Source: Paramacrobiotus metropolitanus (lineage: Eukaryota; Tardigrada; Eutardigrada; Parachela; Macrobiotidae). Taken from it: a stretch of DNA of 64,000 nucleotides. A model generated the notes under the pieces. The model saw only the letters and a list, made by a program, of their open reading frames with translations. It was not told where the DNA came from and searched no databases. How positions within the stretch are numbered: the first letter of the stretch is position 1; every line of letters begins with the position of its first letter. A program made the position numbers and the translations under genes. Below are positions 13,601 to 25,598 of this stretch, piece by piece. The DNA is taken from positions 186,001 to 250,000 of the forward strand of contig NW_026570223.1 in NCBI RefSeq assembly GCF_019649055.1, given 5' to 3'.

Positions 13601-16600
13601 CGGAGGCCCTCCGGGAGACCAACGCGGTGGGCTGCTGCGCGGAAGGGGATTTGTGTAATCGCGACTTGAATGTCACGCTGGCCGAACCGCTGACGCTGGC
13701 GCCAGGTGGGTGAAATTGCGATGAAAGTTTGAAAGCATTTCGGCTTCGAATAATATTCGTGTAACTAATAAGGAAACCGGTTTATTGGAATTTTTCTACT
13801 CGGAGTAATAATCAACGCAGTAAGAGTGCTTTATTGATTTACGGTTACTTTACTTGTGAGAAAACATTTATCGATACATCTATTAATTATGCTTTTAGGA
13901 GTAAGACTAATGATGACCAGTTTCATGACAACTTGTTTAATTAAATTTTGTGATATTTTTATTACTTATTGCATGTTTAGTTTGTAACTGTTTGTGTTTT
14001 CCAACGTTTTTTAACATCGCGTGTACGTTGTATTGATGCTGGCGTTGTAATAAAGGTTGGTAATGTTGCAGCGTCAGCCGCCAGCACCGGTGACCCGTGG
14101 GAGACATCCGGGAGTCGCCAGCTGATAATCGGCATAGTGGCCGCTGTCATCGTCGTCCTGGTGCTGCTGGCCGCGCTCGGTGTGTTCATGTGGCGCCGTC
14201 ACACCACCCAGCTGGCGGCCAAGGCGCCGGGCGGGAAGGAAGCCATGCGGCTGCTGGAGGAAGGACAGTCGGGCGCACTCAGCGCCCTCGTGGGGGAGAT
14301 GACCACGTCCGGCTCGGGATCGGGTGCGTCATGTGCTCGGTCGTATTTCTGGTTGCGCTGATAGCGTTTACTGTTGCTGTTTTCAGTGTTTCTTAACAGT
14401 TGACAGTTTTATTGAAATAAGGCTTTTATTTTTCTAAATAAAAGTTTAATTGAATCTGCATTTAATTACACCTAAAAACTGTGATTTGTTTTTTTAATTA
14501 GGATTAATTTGTAGTTCGCACTACGGTAGTTGTTCTTCTTTGCGTTTTTGTGGTGCGTGTTGATGAAATCGGCCTTTTTAATACGGTTTTGCAGACAGTA
14601 TTGGTTTTAAGCAGTGGCAGAAATGTATTACATTATTACAGAGTTTTAAAATTACACGAATTCGTTGAACTATCGTTCGAATTGCAATTAATATTCTAGT
14701 ATATAGTAATAGTGGAATCGTTTACGTTAGAAAAAGCAGTTCCATCTGTATTTCATTCCATTCTGTTAGTTACACAGCTGCCAGACTAATAATCATGGCG
14801 GTAATGTTGTGTAGGTCTGCCGCTGTTGATTCAGCGCACCATCGCCCGCCAGGTGTCCCTGATCAACCCCATCGGGAAGGGCCGCTACGGGGAAGTGTAT
14901 CTGGGCCGCTGGCAGGGGGAGAACATTGCGGTGAAGATGTTCTCGACGCGCGACGAGGCCAGCTGGAAGCGCGAGGTGGAGATGTACCAGACGGTGATGC
15001 TGCGGCATGAGAATCTCCTCGGCTTCATCGCCGCCGACAACAAGGACAACGGCCTGGTGACGCAGTTGTGGCTGCTCACCGAGTACCACGAGCTCGGGTC
15101 GTTGTACGATTATCTGACGCGGACACCGGTGGATGTGCCGGGCATGCTGCGGCTGTGCTTCTCCCTGGCCAACGGACTGGCGCATCTCCACATGGAGATT
15201 GTCGGTGTGTCCACGCTCGGTAAGGACATCGTGGAAACCAGCCACATTCGTTTAGCAGTTGCTCATGATCGGAATGTACTCACGTGCAATTTATTTATAT
15301 TTGTTTTTATTTCGTTTATCTGTTGAACCTTGAACCATTATTTTGGAAAATGTACTAGTAATAAATAAATACACGCAATTCGTTCAGCGCTTTTTAATAA
15401 AATATTCCTCTTTTTACTGTACCAAATGTATTTTATTCGAAAAATAGTACGAGTACGTGAGGAGCCAGATATTTTCTGTAATTTTGTTAAAATAGTAATG
15501 ATATTCTGATGCGTAATTCTACATTTGAATACCTGCTTCTTAAAGTACGGGGCAGGTGTTTTGCTTAATTTTTTCGCGCATGTGCTGTAATTGTCTGATC
15601 GAGTTAACGTAGGTAACACACTGTCGAAATCGAAGCAACAGCTGCCGGAATTTGTATTGGAATTTCGACCGAAGTATTTAAAGCCGCTTCACTGGTTAAT
15701 TGTCTATTGATTATTGGAATTTTTTATTGGGCGGATTTTTTGTTGCCTTTTTCTCCGCACTATTTGCGGTATATTGACTCTAATTGAGTATTGATCTGCG
15801 ACGGTCGTCTGCATTGTTTGTATGAGTTCCGTCTGTCTGTCACAGGGAAGCCGGCGATCGCCCATCGCGACCTAAAGAGCAAGAACATTCTGGTGAAGCG
15901 GAATCTGCAGTGCGCCATCGCCGATCTGGGCCTGGCCGTCGCCTACGATCACACCGGCCACATCAATCTGCCGCACAACGATAAGGTGGGCACGGTGCGC
16001 TATCTTCCACCGGAAGTGCTGGATAGCAACCTCAATTTAACCAACTTCGAGTCCATCAAGGCCGTGGATGTGTACGCACTGGCGCTGGTCCTTTGGGAGA
16101 TCTGCCACCGCTGCGCCTTCGCAGGTCAGTATAACAGATTGTAAAATATTGAATCGCTTGTTAATAAAAATATCGGTTCACCTTTATTTATTCATTGTAA
16201 ATTCAAAATTGCCGAATCTTTACAAATTTAATGATGAGAATTACAATAACACTATACTTCAAGTATATCTACTTATTTTCATAGTTTATTATTGAAATTC
16301 CATGCACGCGCTATTCTGATGGATTGAGCTGAAAGCCTGAAATGTATAATTTTCTTTGCAAATAAACAGTTCCATATTTTTATCATGTACCATAACCACT
16401 ATGAGTTTTTAGTTAGCATTCTCTAGAGTTTATTTACCGACTATGTTAGTGCTGCCTGTGCTGTCATGCAATTTAATAAAATAAGTTATAAAAATGCTGA
16501 TGGTGCAGGTCCTGCTGCGGAGTATGAGTTGCCGTATGCCAATGATGTCCCGGGTGATCCGGATGTGGGACAGATGCGGGAGGTGGTGGTGGTGAAGAAG

Positions 16601-17407
16601 ACACGGCCCAGCATCCATAATCAGTGGAGCACGCGCGAGGTACGTGTCAGATCAGCGTAGCATTTTGATGTATTCAAATCAGATTGAACGTTGACCACTA
16701 AGGCAAGATTGTTACGTATAACGTGATGCATATATATATATATGTATATATGCATCACGTAAAATATATATATGCATATTAAATATATATATGCATATTA
16801 ATCCAATATTTAATCGAATAATATTCCGTTAAAAAACCAAGAAGGAATATTCCATTAGGAAGGAATAAATAGCATTTTGTTTAACGACTACGACTTGTGC
16901 AGTCGATGCTTTCCCTGCTAGTAAAGCTCCTTGAAAACTACTGCTTTGAATATCATGAGCAAAGAAAGAATCAGCATGATTTTTTTAACGGAAAAAGATT
17001 GTGCTTTTGGCACTGCGATACAGGCACAGTGTTAATTCAGTACGAGTATTAATTGAGTAAAACTGCGTAAAGCATTAATTTAAATTTTAAATATTACAGT
17101 ACCGCGGAAAGAATGTTTTCTGTTTAGCGAGAAAATATTACTTTTGTGTCTCTGAACTTTCGATACAGTTTTAATGTTGATTCCGTAAAAAATTCGATTC
17201 CGTGGAAAATGTTATAAGAAAAAATACCGGCAAAAGTTGGAGCTTTCTGTTAAATAATTTTGTTTGGTTGTTTTGTTGTAGCCGATGCAGACGATGTGCC
17301 GGTTGATGCGCGAATGCTGGTATCCCAATCCGCAGGCCCGGCTGACGGCGTTGCGCGTAAAGAAGACCATCGCCCAGCTGGTGGCCACCGGGGACGTCAA
17401 GATATAA
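10645..17407 (+). CDS. TGF-beta/activin type I receptor serine/threonine kinase (ALK4/5/7, Baboon class)
   Basis: Eight exons: 10645-10735, 13367-13475, 13545-13705, 14072-14323, 14815-15219, 15846-16124, 16509-16639, 17282-17407; 517 residues. Order: signal peptide (about 1-25), cysteine-rich activin-receptor ectodomain ending CCAEGDLCN, transmembrane helix (138-161), GS motif TTSGSGSG (198-205), kinase domain. Kinase landmarks: glycine loop GKGRYGEV, lysine 245, HRDLKSKN (346-353) and DLG (366-368), the usual type I form of DFG. The L45 loop reads NKDNG (280-284), as in receptors that signal through Smad2/3, not BMP receptors. Type II receptors would phosphorylate the GS region at the plasma membrane. 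Exon 5 could also end at 15204 (GTGTGT donor), in the same phase and 5 residues shorter; the GTAAGG donor at 15220 is stronger. First intron is 2.6 kb. Confidence 0.93.
16721..16800. repeat. AT-rich palindrome plus short tandem repeat in a receptor intron
   Basis: 16721-16760 is an inverted repeat with 20-bp arms (ACGTGATGCATATATA outer part, one mismatch near the centre). It is followed by two copies of ATATATATGCATATTAA (about 16766-16800). It lies inside the last intron of the receptor gene. Confidence 0.85.
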
Positions 17408-17900
17408 TGCGGATGTGAAGATATAACACGACACAGTGAACTCGGGAAAACGCTGTTTACGGTGGGGAATCTCCTGGTTTTTTGGCTGAAAACGGAGGCA
17501 ACACGGGGGCTTTTGTAATTGGCGGGACAGGCGAGTCGGGGCGCGCTGGAAAGCCCGGTCTGTGATAATTTCCGGGGAATTATTATGAAAAACGCCGAGA
17601 GCGATGCAGGGTTTTTTTTGTTTTTGATTTTTAATGCGGTATTGTGGCGGACTGTGGTTGCGGGGGTGACTGGAGGATTGGCTTTCATAGGGACGCCCAT
17701 GGGATTTTCAGCCAGCGATATTGGAATGGTTTTTGTTTTTTTTTTCAAAATACTTTTACAGAGTTGGATCTTTTTGTCAGGCTTCTATTGTTGCGTGCAA
17801 CGGTCTGTGTGTGTTTACTTGATACCCGTTCAAGAAATTGCGAATATATCTGATTAATTTTATTAGTCATGGACATTTGATTTGGACAGGGAGTGCTTTG

Positions 17901-17906
17901 AATAAA
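17901..17906 (+). terminator. Candidate polyadenylation signal of the receptor gene
   Basis: AATAAA about 495 bp after the receptor stop, the first clear one on the + strand; a 3' UTR of that size is plausible. Confidence 0.5.
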
Positions 17907-19344
17907 GCGACAATGATATTACTACAATGTGGAAGAAATTCCTTTTTTTACATACTAGATAGTTATTTAAAAATTTAGTGTAACGTTTAAATGAATCTAC
18001 ACTGTATAATGTACACACTGTATCTGTGTAAAATACATTATCATTATAAAGTTTTGTACCGGTACGTTGGAATTTTAGGAACGGATGTCATTTTACTACT
18101 TTGCGAATCTTCGCATACGGAAGAAGAAAATCAAACAAATTCACTTTTTTTACAATGACAGAATTTTGCTGTAAATGCTTTCAGTTTCTGCATTGTGCGA
18201 ACACAACACTCTTGTGTGCGAATTAAACATTACACAACGCTGCACCGGAAGTGAGGGAAAATCGCTCTCAGCCAAAAAACAGACACCGGTTTTCGCTTGG
18301 AAATGGTGTAATAATTCGATATGTAACGCCTTGCGAATTATCATATTCAGGATTATTATGCAAGTAACTGAAGTAAGTATGCCAAATTTAGTTGCGATCT
18401 GAAATGAATTACATTAATTAATTGTATTTAGTGTACGAAATACTATTTTAATCCTCTAAATTGTATATAAAATTCCGGGTTATATTGCACTGCTAGATGG
18501 TCATTTAGGTATTTTTTTCAATGATTTTTGTTTTTCTAGAAACTAATAAATCCAAAAAATTTCGAATATTGAATGATTATTTGAATCATTGTTGGTAACT
18601 TGAGGAAGCCTGCAAGGCAAACTGCAAACTGACCCATACAACCATAAATCACATAAAGCATTTGCCGACGCACGGAAGCCAGACGCGCTTGCGCTCAATC
18701 CAACATGCAAACTGTAAACGCCAATACTGCCGAAAACGATCACAAGGAGCGTTCAAGAGGTTACCAGCGGCACAGCAATGTTCGTCGGGATCACGTTTCC
18801 GCTGCGTGAATACCGCAATACCACATCCATACAGAATCAACAACACTACCGCCTCGTTACTTTGTTCTTACCCGGGCAACGGAATATCCAAATATGACGC
18901 AAGGCTATTTCCCTGTACCGTCTAGCCAGGCGACGAGACAACGTTCTGCCGCCGCAAGATTCTGGCTCGTTCGCGCTCGCACTGCCCAAATTTGAAATCA
19001 GTGATCTCGCCAGTCTGCAGTGAAATTCCTGCAGTCCGCCGATCATCTGCATCTTCCATCCAAATCAGGACAATATTCTGCAGTTCTCTTTGTTTTTGTT
19101 GTGTGTTCATTGGGAAAAGGCCACGGATTATGCGAATTTAACACGTGATGCACGTTAACTGTTCGCTTTATCGCCGTTGATCGACGGTCGACCTACTTTG
19201 TGGTTGCGCAATCTGTACACAACGCGAGGAACCCAGTTGGAACTCATCGCCCCAGTCGATTAATCGTATTTACTGATTGTTGTGCGAGTTGTGGAATTTG
19301 CATCCTTTTGCAATATTTTTAACTGTGTTTCTGCTGGATTAATA
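17907..19344. other. Spacer with two weak coding candidates
   Basis: A + strand frame at 18175-18402 has five cysteines and CNNSICN, faintly like the end of a Ly6/three-finger domain, but no matching exon was found. A - strand frame at 18922-19110 starts MNTQQKQRELQNIVLIWMED and would be divergent from the gene at 19345, yet it stops after 62 codons with no fitting downstream exon. Neither is annotated as a gene. The divergent promoter of the gene at 19345 would lie at about 19110-19344. Confidence 0.35.
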
Positions 19345-20586
19345 ATGGCACTGATGGGTCGGGTGCTTAATGTTGGACGGTTTGGATGGTTTGCGCTCCG
19401 CTCAAATAAGGTACGCCGTAGGTTGTTATCATGATTTTAGTTGGTTTGGAATTTGTGGCTGCTTTTTTTGGGAATCTGCTTGCAGTCTAGTTAAATATTT
19501 TTTTATTTTTCGGTACTGATTTTGAAATGCTTAAAAACTTCTTGTGTTTTACTGTTTAAGAGCTTTCACACAATTTACAGTTTACTGAGACTCTTTAGTT
19601 TTGCTTGTATTTTTCGCCGGTTGGCCGTATTTGTAAAGATCAACCTGAGTCTTATGATGGTGATTTGCAGCGTGTGTAAAATATTCATTTAATTCATTTT
19701 TAATTTAGAAGGGGTTCTGAACTTTTAAGTATTGTAGGTATCGCGTGTGAGACTCATCGTTTCTTTGCCAGATTGTCAGATGGTGTATATATTTCTGGTT
19801 ATTATCAATATTAATTATTATGTAAGGATGTTTTGATAAAGTGGCGATTGGTAAATAAAGAGTGTTTTTTATTTGGATGAAACCTTCACGAATTTAACAT
19901 TTAAATGATATTTTGAAATATTTTTCGTACGTATCTGTACAGTGCAGTATAAATTACAACTTTTCTATCAGCTGCGTCTATTATTAGGTTTTTATTGCTT
20001 CAGATTTTGCTTGCAGTCAGTAAACAGATTTGCGGAAATGGAGCGTTAATTAACAATTTTTAGGTATCTTGATTTAAAATTTTGTAGTTATGCAACCGCA
20101 AAAAAACTAGCCTTTCATGCGGCTGTAAACTGTCACCAGGTTTGTGAACAGAAAAAATTACAACAAAAAATTATTGAATAATTCAGTGATCGTTGAATAA
20201 TTCAGTGATCGTGAGCGTTGTTATTGTAATCGCCATGAAATCCACCGTAAAAAATACATAGAAAATGGTTCGTATGGCTGAATTTCCTTGCGTTTAATAA
20301 AAAAAAATTAATTAGGGCGGTACAGCATCATCAACGCTGAATTGAAATTTGTTTTGAGTTTATTGGTAAAAATCAATATGCGCATTACACAGGGATGCAT
20401 GGTTAATCGTGGTGTTTTGTGCTGCAGGGAGAGAGTCTAGCCCGCCGGCAGAGTATCGCCGCCGACGGCGACCTGCTGATCCCCTCCGGTCTATTATTGG
20501 CGCTGGCCGGTGTCGGTCTGTGTACCTTCTCCTGCCACCAGATGAGCTCTACCAGCACCAGCCGGAGTTTCCCTTACGGGAAATGA
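19345..20586 (+). CDS. Small putative mitochondrial single-pass membrane protein
   Basis: Two exons, 19345-19410 and 20428-20586, joined in phase 0 by a 1-kb GT-AG intron; 74 residues. The N terminus (MALMGRVLNVGRFGWFALRS) is basic, hydroxylated and without acidic residues, like a mitochondrial presequence. One hydrophobic segment (LIPSGLLLALAGVGLCTF) could span a membrane, and the tail is short and serine-rich. The size and layout resemble small respiratory-chain subunits (COX7/COX8 or complex I accessory type), but I do not recognise the family. A second frame in exon 2 runs on to 20627 and ends with PDELYQHQPEFPLREMN, so the true reading frame is not certain. An AATAAA at 20888 supports a + strand gene ending here. 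Confidence 0.45.
20174..20211. repeat. Perfect 19-bp tandem duplication
   Basis: TTGAATAATTCAGTGATCG occurs twice head to tail inside the intron of the small gene at 19345-20586. Confidence 0.95.
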
Positions 20587-20887
20587 ACGTTTCTGTGTAT
20601 TCCCAAAATACACTGGGTCCGCAGTAAACGAGCGGGATTCGCTGTACATTGCGCTGCTTCAGCTGGAACTAGCCAATACCAAAGTGGGCATCTGCTGCTT
20701 TTTCTTGTGATATGATGATGCCGTGGCCTTGAGACGAAATGCGTGCGTGTGTATGTCGTGTGATTATTTATTTTAATCCCTCGATTTCTGCTGATTTATT
20801 GAATGTTCCTTGATATGTGTCAGATGGATGCGCTGACCGGCGCGGTTTTTGTCGGCCGTCGATGTATCTGAATAAGGGAATGTTCAG

Positions 20888-20893
20888 AATAAA
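20888..20893 (+). terminator. Polyadenylation signal (+ strand)
   Basis: AATAAA about 300 bp after the stop of the small + strand gene, immediately before the 50-bp tandem repeat. Confidence 0.6.
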
Positions 20894-20900
20894 ATCTCTA

Positions 20901-21000
20901 TTGATTTAAATACCGCTGCAAAATAGCGCACTGCAACTTTATTCAGTTTATTGGTTTAAATACCGCTGCAAAATAGCGCACTGAGACTTTATTGATTCAA
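20901..21000. repeat. 50-bp tandem repeat between convergent genes, carrying - strand AATAAA signals
   Basis: Units 20901-20950 and 20951-21000 share TACCGCTGCAAAATAGCGCA and differ at only a few bases; a fragment continues to about 21018. TTTATT at 20938-20943, 20947-20952 and 20988-20993 reads AATAAA on the - strand, so the repeat may supply the polyadenylation signals of the Ly6 gene. Confidence 0.85.
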
Positions 21001-21182
21001 ATCACACGGCGCACTGTGACGCGGCACAAGAGGGAAAAACGGCAAAATTATATTCCGTTGTAGAAAATATTGGTCATGTGTGGAACATGTATCACAAGAA
21101 ACACTGCTTTAAAACGTAGAAACAGGACAAATACACAGTGCAGAAGTACAAACGAGGAAAAAATCTGCGCACCATTTCCGGT

Positions 21183-22269
21183 TTACAATTTGGCCCAAAC
21201 GGCTGCCAGCAGGCCGATGGTGAGCAGAAGCAGGGAAATCGGATGGACGGCGGCGGAGTTGCAAAAGTCCTTGTCGTTGCACAGACAGAGTCGGCCCGTG
21301 TAGTACTGGTTCTGGTTGGGATCCTTGGAGGCGTTGACCATCACGCAGTTGTTGCGCTCGAACTTGTAGCCACCGGAAAACTGCTGAATGATGCTGTAGG
21401 CCACGCAGGATTTGGTCGTGATGTCTGTGGAAATCAGAAAACAGCTGTGTTAATCAAACCATGCACAGACAGATTATTCCCTGTTCAGCATAACGTATAC
21501 CGCAACTGCGAGTACAGGGATCTATATTAACACGGTAACCGAACATAGATACGAAATAAATCTGCAGAAATCAGCGGTGTTAATTAAATCATACGCAGGA
21601 CATTGAATTCCCTGTTCAGCGAAGCGTAAGCCGCAATCGAGAGCACGAGGATTTAACGTAACAGAATCACATTACAAGGAAATGAAAATGCGAATGGAAG
21701 CTCATTAATTTTATGCAAGCCGCAGCAAGATTTCATATTTTGATGACTGAAATAACTTTGTCAAAAGAAAAACATTTTCTGCATCCAAAAATTCCGATGA
21801 CGGTGGTTAAATTAATGCCAAACCGTTCTAATTATTTTTCAAGATAAACGCATGAGAATTCAGTCACATTTTACGGGGAAATTCCCTACTGCGAAGAATT
21901 ACGAAGAATTACGAAGAACACGGAAGGTCATCGGTCTGATTCACTCACTTTTGAGAAGAGCTCCTTCCCGTATCACATCTCCCTCGAATTTGAAGCATTC
22001 ATCCTGGGCAATATTGCAGTTCTCCTGGACAACATCCACCAGGCCGGGGCAGGACCCAGGCACTTTGGAGCAGGTATAGCAGCGTAGACCATTGGCTACA
22101 CAAAAAAAATCACCATAAATTAAAAAAGCCATCAAATCGTGAATGATAGCATATCCGGGATCAAAAATATTTTCCTCCATTTTCCCTGAATAGAAGAGTG
22201 ATTACCTTGATGGACGGCGATGCACATGAAAACAGCCAAAAACACGGCGATTTTGGAAGCAGTAGCCAT
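21183..22269 (-). CDS. GPI-anchored Ly6/three-finger family protein
   Basis: Three exons on the - strand: 22206-22269, 21949-22095, 21183-21424; 150 residues. Residues 1-21 form a signal peptide (MATASKIAVFLAVFMCIAVH). The mature part begins NGLRCYTCSKVPGSC, the usual opening of a Ly6 domain, and closes with CLCNDKDFCN (117-126), the conserved end containing the final Cys-Asn pair. A hydrophobic tail (ISLLLLTIGLLAAVWAKL) after a short spacer fits a GPI-anchor signal. Such invertebrate proteins (for example the Quiver/Boudin group) act at the cell surface on channels or septate junctions; which role applies here cannot be told. The 3' end is convergent with the gene at 19345 across a tandem repeat. 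Confidence 0.88.
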
Positions 22270-23677
22270 TTTTGCTGGTGCAGTAAAAATTCCACTAACT
22301 GTGAGCAAGATAAGAAAAGGAAGTTGAAAATAAAAAATATATGACTGTCTACGGCAATGCGGAAATTTTGTCACAGCTCACAAGTGTAAATGAAATCTCA
22401 GACACGCCTGAATGATGGCTCCACTTCCAGATTGAAATTTGAAAAAGAGCCTGGTCAAGCGAGATAAGCAAATGAGTTATCCACTTCACCTACGGAACGC
22501 ACCAGCAAAGCCGGATGAATCATGCGATCGCTCAACAGATTAAAAAATTTTTGTTTGGAGTCAGCGTACAATCATACAATGATGCGCGGCACTCGTATAG
22601 CGTTGTACGTACTACGTAATGGTACAAGTACAGGTGTATCTATATTCGTACAGATGAAACAGTATAATAGCAATTTCAGTTTAATAGTTCCAGCAACAAA
22701 AATTAATAGTTTATTAATAAGCTGTATCAGTTTTTCAAATAGTTAGTTAATCTATGATTTTTATCAATCGCTTTGATGTTGTGTAATAAGGTTCTTTAAC
22801 TATGTTAAGGTGAAGGCTGCTTTTAACACCGATTTTTTTTAAAAAAACAAGTACGTAGTGGAGATTATTTATAAAAATAACAATGCAGAGCTGCTGAGAA
22901 TTGCAGTCGTACACGGTTTGGAACATGTACCAATTACAGTATTATTTTCGGTTTTGGAAAGCTGAAAGTGTAGTTAACAATATTTCTGATTGCTAGCTAC
23001 AACTTGCACGTGCATAATATTATTATTATAAACAACAAAGAATATTTAATAGATCTGTTAAAGTAGAATTACACTTTTTTGCTAGATCTAATTGAAAAAA
23101 CATGCTCTTTCAATTACATTGCATGGCGTGTTCATGCCATATGCAATGTACTGTATATCTATATCTATATTATATTGTGGTAAAGTACACTACAAGCACA
23201 TTTACGATTAATACTATATACAATTGTTAATAATTTCGTTTACAGCACAGAATCTTAATTAAAAGAAGCATGATGAACCTTATGCAACGTTAGAACGATT
23301 GAGTTAATTCCAACTTTGCAAATAAAATTTTTCAAATGTATTCAGTATTAAGATTTAGGGTTAGTATAATTTGTTTATTCGCCATATTTCCGGCTTTTTC
23401 CTTTGCATAATTGCAAAGTTTGCCTAGCAGACTGCAAAAAAATATGCTTCCGACAGTTGTGCAGGTGTTTACTTATGTAATGTCAACGGGCAACGCAGGA
23501 CACGAGTAAGTACAGTACCTTCAATACCTAATTGTACTTAATAACAATCATCACATCATTGTTTTCATATTGTACTGAATGTCGAAAAGCAAAGCCGGTA
23601 TTCCCATGGTCCGTATACTGTCTTGTGGATAACAGTATTATTATTAATTGATTACTGTATGTGCTATAGTGTTATCA
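22270..23677. other. Spacer between the Ly6 gene and the gene cluster
   Basis: AT-rich, with a GC-richer 230 bp next to the Ly6 start that is probably its promoter. Only short frames without domain content are seen. This spacer marks the boundary between single-copy genes and the duplicated cluster. Confidence 0.45.
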
Positions 23678-25598
23678 TCAGACTTCCGGTTGCTCTGTTG
23701 AGCACAGGATTACGGTCTTGACATTGACGTAGAGTGGAGCAGATAGGACAAACAGCACCGTGTTGGCCACATCCTCGGTACGTAGCCGCTGATACTCGGA
23801 AGCGGTCAAACGGGACGCGGCAGGTCGGCTCTCGGAAGCAGCATCGGCGAAAGCACGCGGCATCAGTTGCGTGTCCGCCACCACCCCGGGACTGATATCC
23901 TAACGATGAGAAAATGTTTGAAATGCATGTCCGATGCCGTAAACGTATACATACAGTACCTACGTATTTAATATTTATTGTTAGATGCTCTTTTACCGGC
24001 CCAATGGTGCCGTTAAAAAGTTCATAGAATAGTTCTATGATGACAAATATATCGACTATATTCATTTAACGTTCATTTAACTGTCACACGTTCATTTTAA
24101 CTGTCTTCCGACGTTGTATATACATAATTTATTAAAATACAGTGTTTTATTATCCTGTTTCAGGAAGCATTAATTCAGTTACGTAAACAGACGAGGATCA
24201 ATTACACTTAATAAAATTAATACAATCAAAAGGTACAAGTATGTACCATTTGCCAACTTATTTGTACATTCTACATTTTCATTATCACCTTCGTTCTTTT
24301 CATTGTTTAACTGCTTTATGCAGTACAGATATACGTGCATTGAGAATGTTGTCATTTAATAAATAATCTTGTAGATTAAACCGAATTAGAATCTTTCGAT
24401 CATGATGGTCATGACTTTGCTATAACACATGGTTAGAAATGCGGAGATTTACCGTTATTCGAATGTTATTCTTCGGTGTCATCGCGCGCACTTGCCGGTA
24501 CAGTGCTTCCGCCAGTGCCGTCACCATGTGTTTGGTGGCCGAGTAGAAATGCATGGGACCGTAGGTGATGTTCTTATGTCCACCATAACTGCATTAGTAA
24601 TAACAATTATTGTATCATTAGTATGTACTTTAATTCAGAAGACTTCCTGCATGTACGGGGATATAATTTCCAAACTGTGCGTATCAGTGTATGTACCTGT
24701 TAATGAGAATAATATGGCCGTCGGTTATCCCATTTTTCTGCATGAGTTTCAGTGTTTCCCTGGCGCACATGCTCATTCCTAGCACGTTTGTCTGGTTGAA
24801 AAAAATATCATTTCAAGTTCGTTTCCAAATGTACATGTATGTGCGGTGCGGTGCGGCAGCGTTTCCGGCTTGGGTGTTATCAGCTGATACTATGCATATT
24901 TGGATACGCGTATAGACTGTACCTGGTGTCGTGTCGGCTCATTTAAATATACTCCTACTTTTTTAATTTTTAAATACAGTAATACCGTACGCGCTGGAGT
25001 GTACCTGGAACATGTCGAGCCATTTCTCTGACTGTCCGGTAAGAAAATCGCCCAGTTTGGCTATACCAGCGTTATTGATGAGGACGTCCACGTGGGAGTA
25101 GCGCTGCTCGATGTGGCTGAACATCCGCTGAATGTCCGCTTCACTAGTAACGTCGCACTGTACCGCTTCGATCCGTCCATTTCCGGCGGTTTCGTGCTTC
25201 CTCACAAGCTCCTTCGGACACATGTAGCAACGCGGGTTACTTGCAATTTGCAAAAAAGATTACCGGTTTGGAAAATGCAGTGCAAATTTTACCACTTAAA
25301 ATATATTTTAATATTAGGTACGTTGATCATGAGCGTAATGCCTCTCCAGAATTCTGCGAAAAATAAATACGAGCGGCCAACGAAAAATCGCACGCAAATA
25401 TAAAATACAAAAGAAATTTTGACATGAAAACGAAGGAATTACAAGTTATAAAAATAATAAAAGTACCTCAATGGTGCTAATATTCCTGGCGCAGGCGACA
25501 ACGTTCATACCGTGCTGCGCCAGTGTGTCGGCTATGGTGTATCCAATCCCGGAGGAGGCCCCGGTTACGAGGGCTGTTCGGCCTTTCCAGCGCTCCAT
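23678..25598 (-). CDS. Short-chain dehydrogenase/reductase, DHRS11-like (copy A)
   Basis: Five exons on the - strand: 25467-25598, 25005-25211, 24697-24791, 24453-24588, 23678-23899; 263 residues, all junctions GT-AG and in phase. Classical SDR landmarks are intact: cofactor loop TGASSGIG (from residue 12), CDVT, NNAG (90-93), active-site serine at about 145 and YSATK (Tyr160, Lys164), then SPGVV. The opening [19 protein letters not shown] and the segment [13 protein letters not shown] are typical of the DHRS11 group of NADP-dependent reductases. The likely role is reduction of a ketone or steroid-like substrate in the cytosol; the substrate is unknown. It shares every exon boundary with the SDR at 60157-61706, so the two arose by duplication. 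Exon 1 and exon 5 pieces of the same family occur at 36166-36330 and 41329-41535. Confidence 0.9.

Noticed and set aside
18922-19110. 62-codon - strand frame divergent from the gene at 19345
   Set aside because: Protein-like at its start but it ends quickly, and no downstream exon could be joined in phase.
20409-20627. Alternative frame of the small gene ending PDELYQHQPEFPLREMN
   Set aside because: Starts in the intron and does not join exon 1 in phase; kept only as a caveat in the gene entry.
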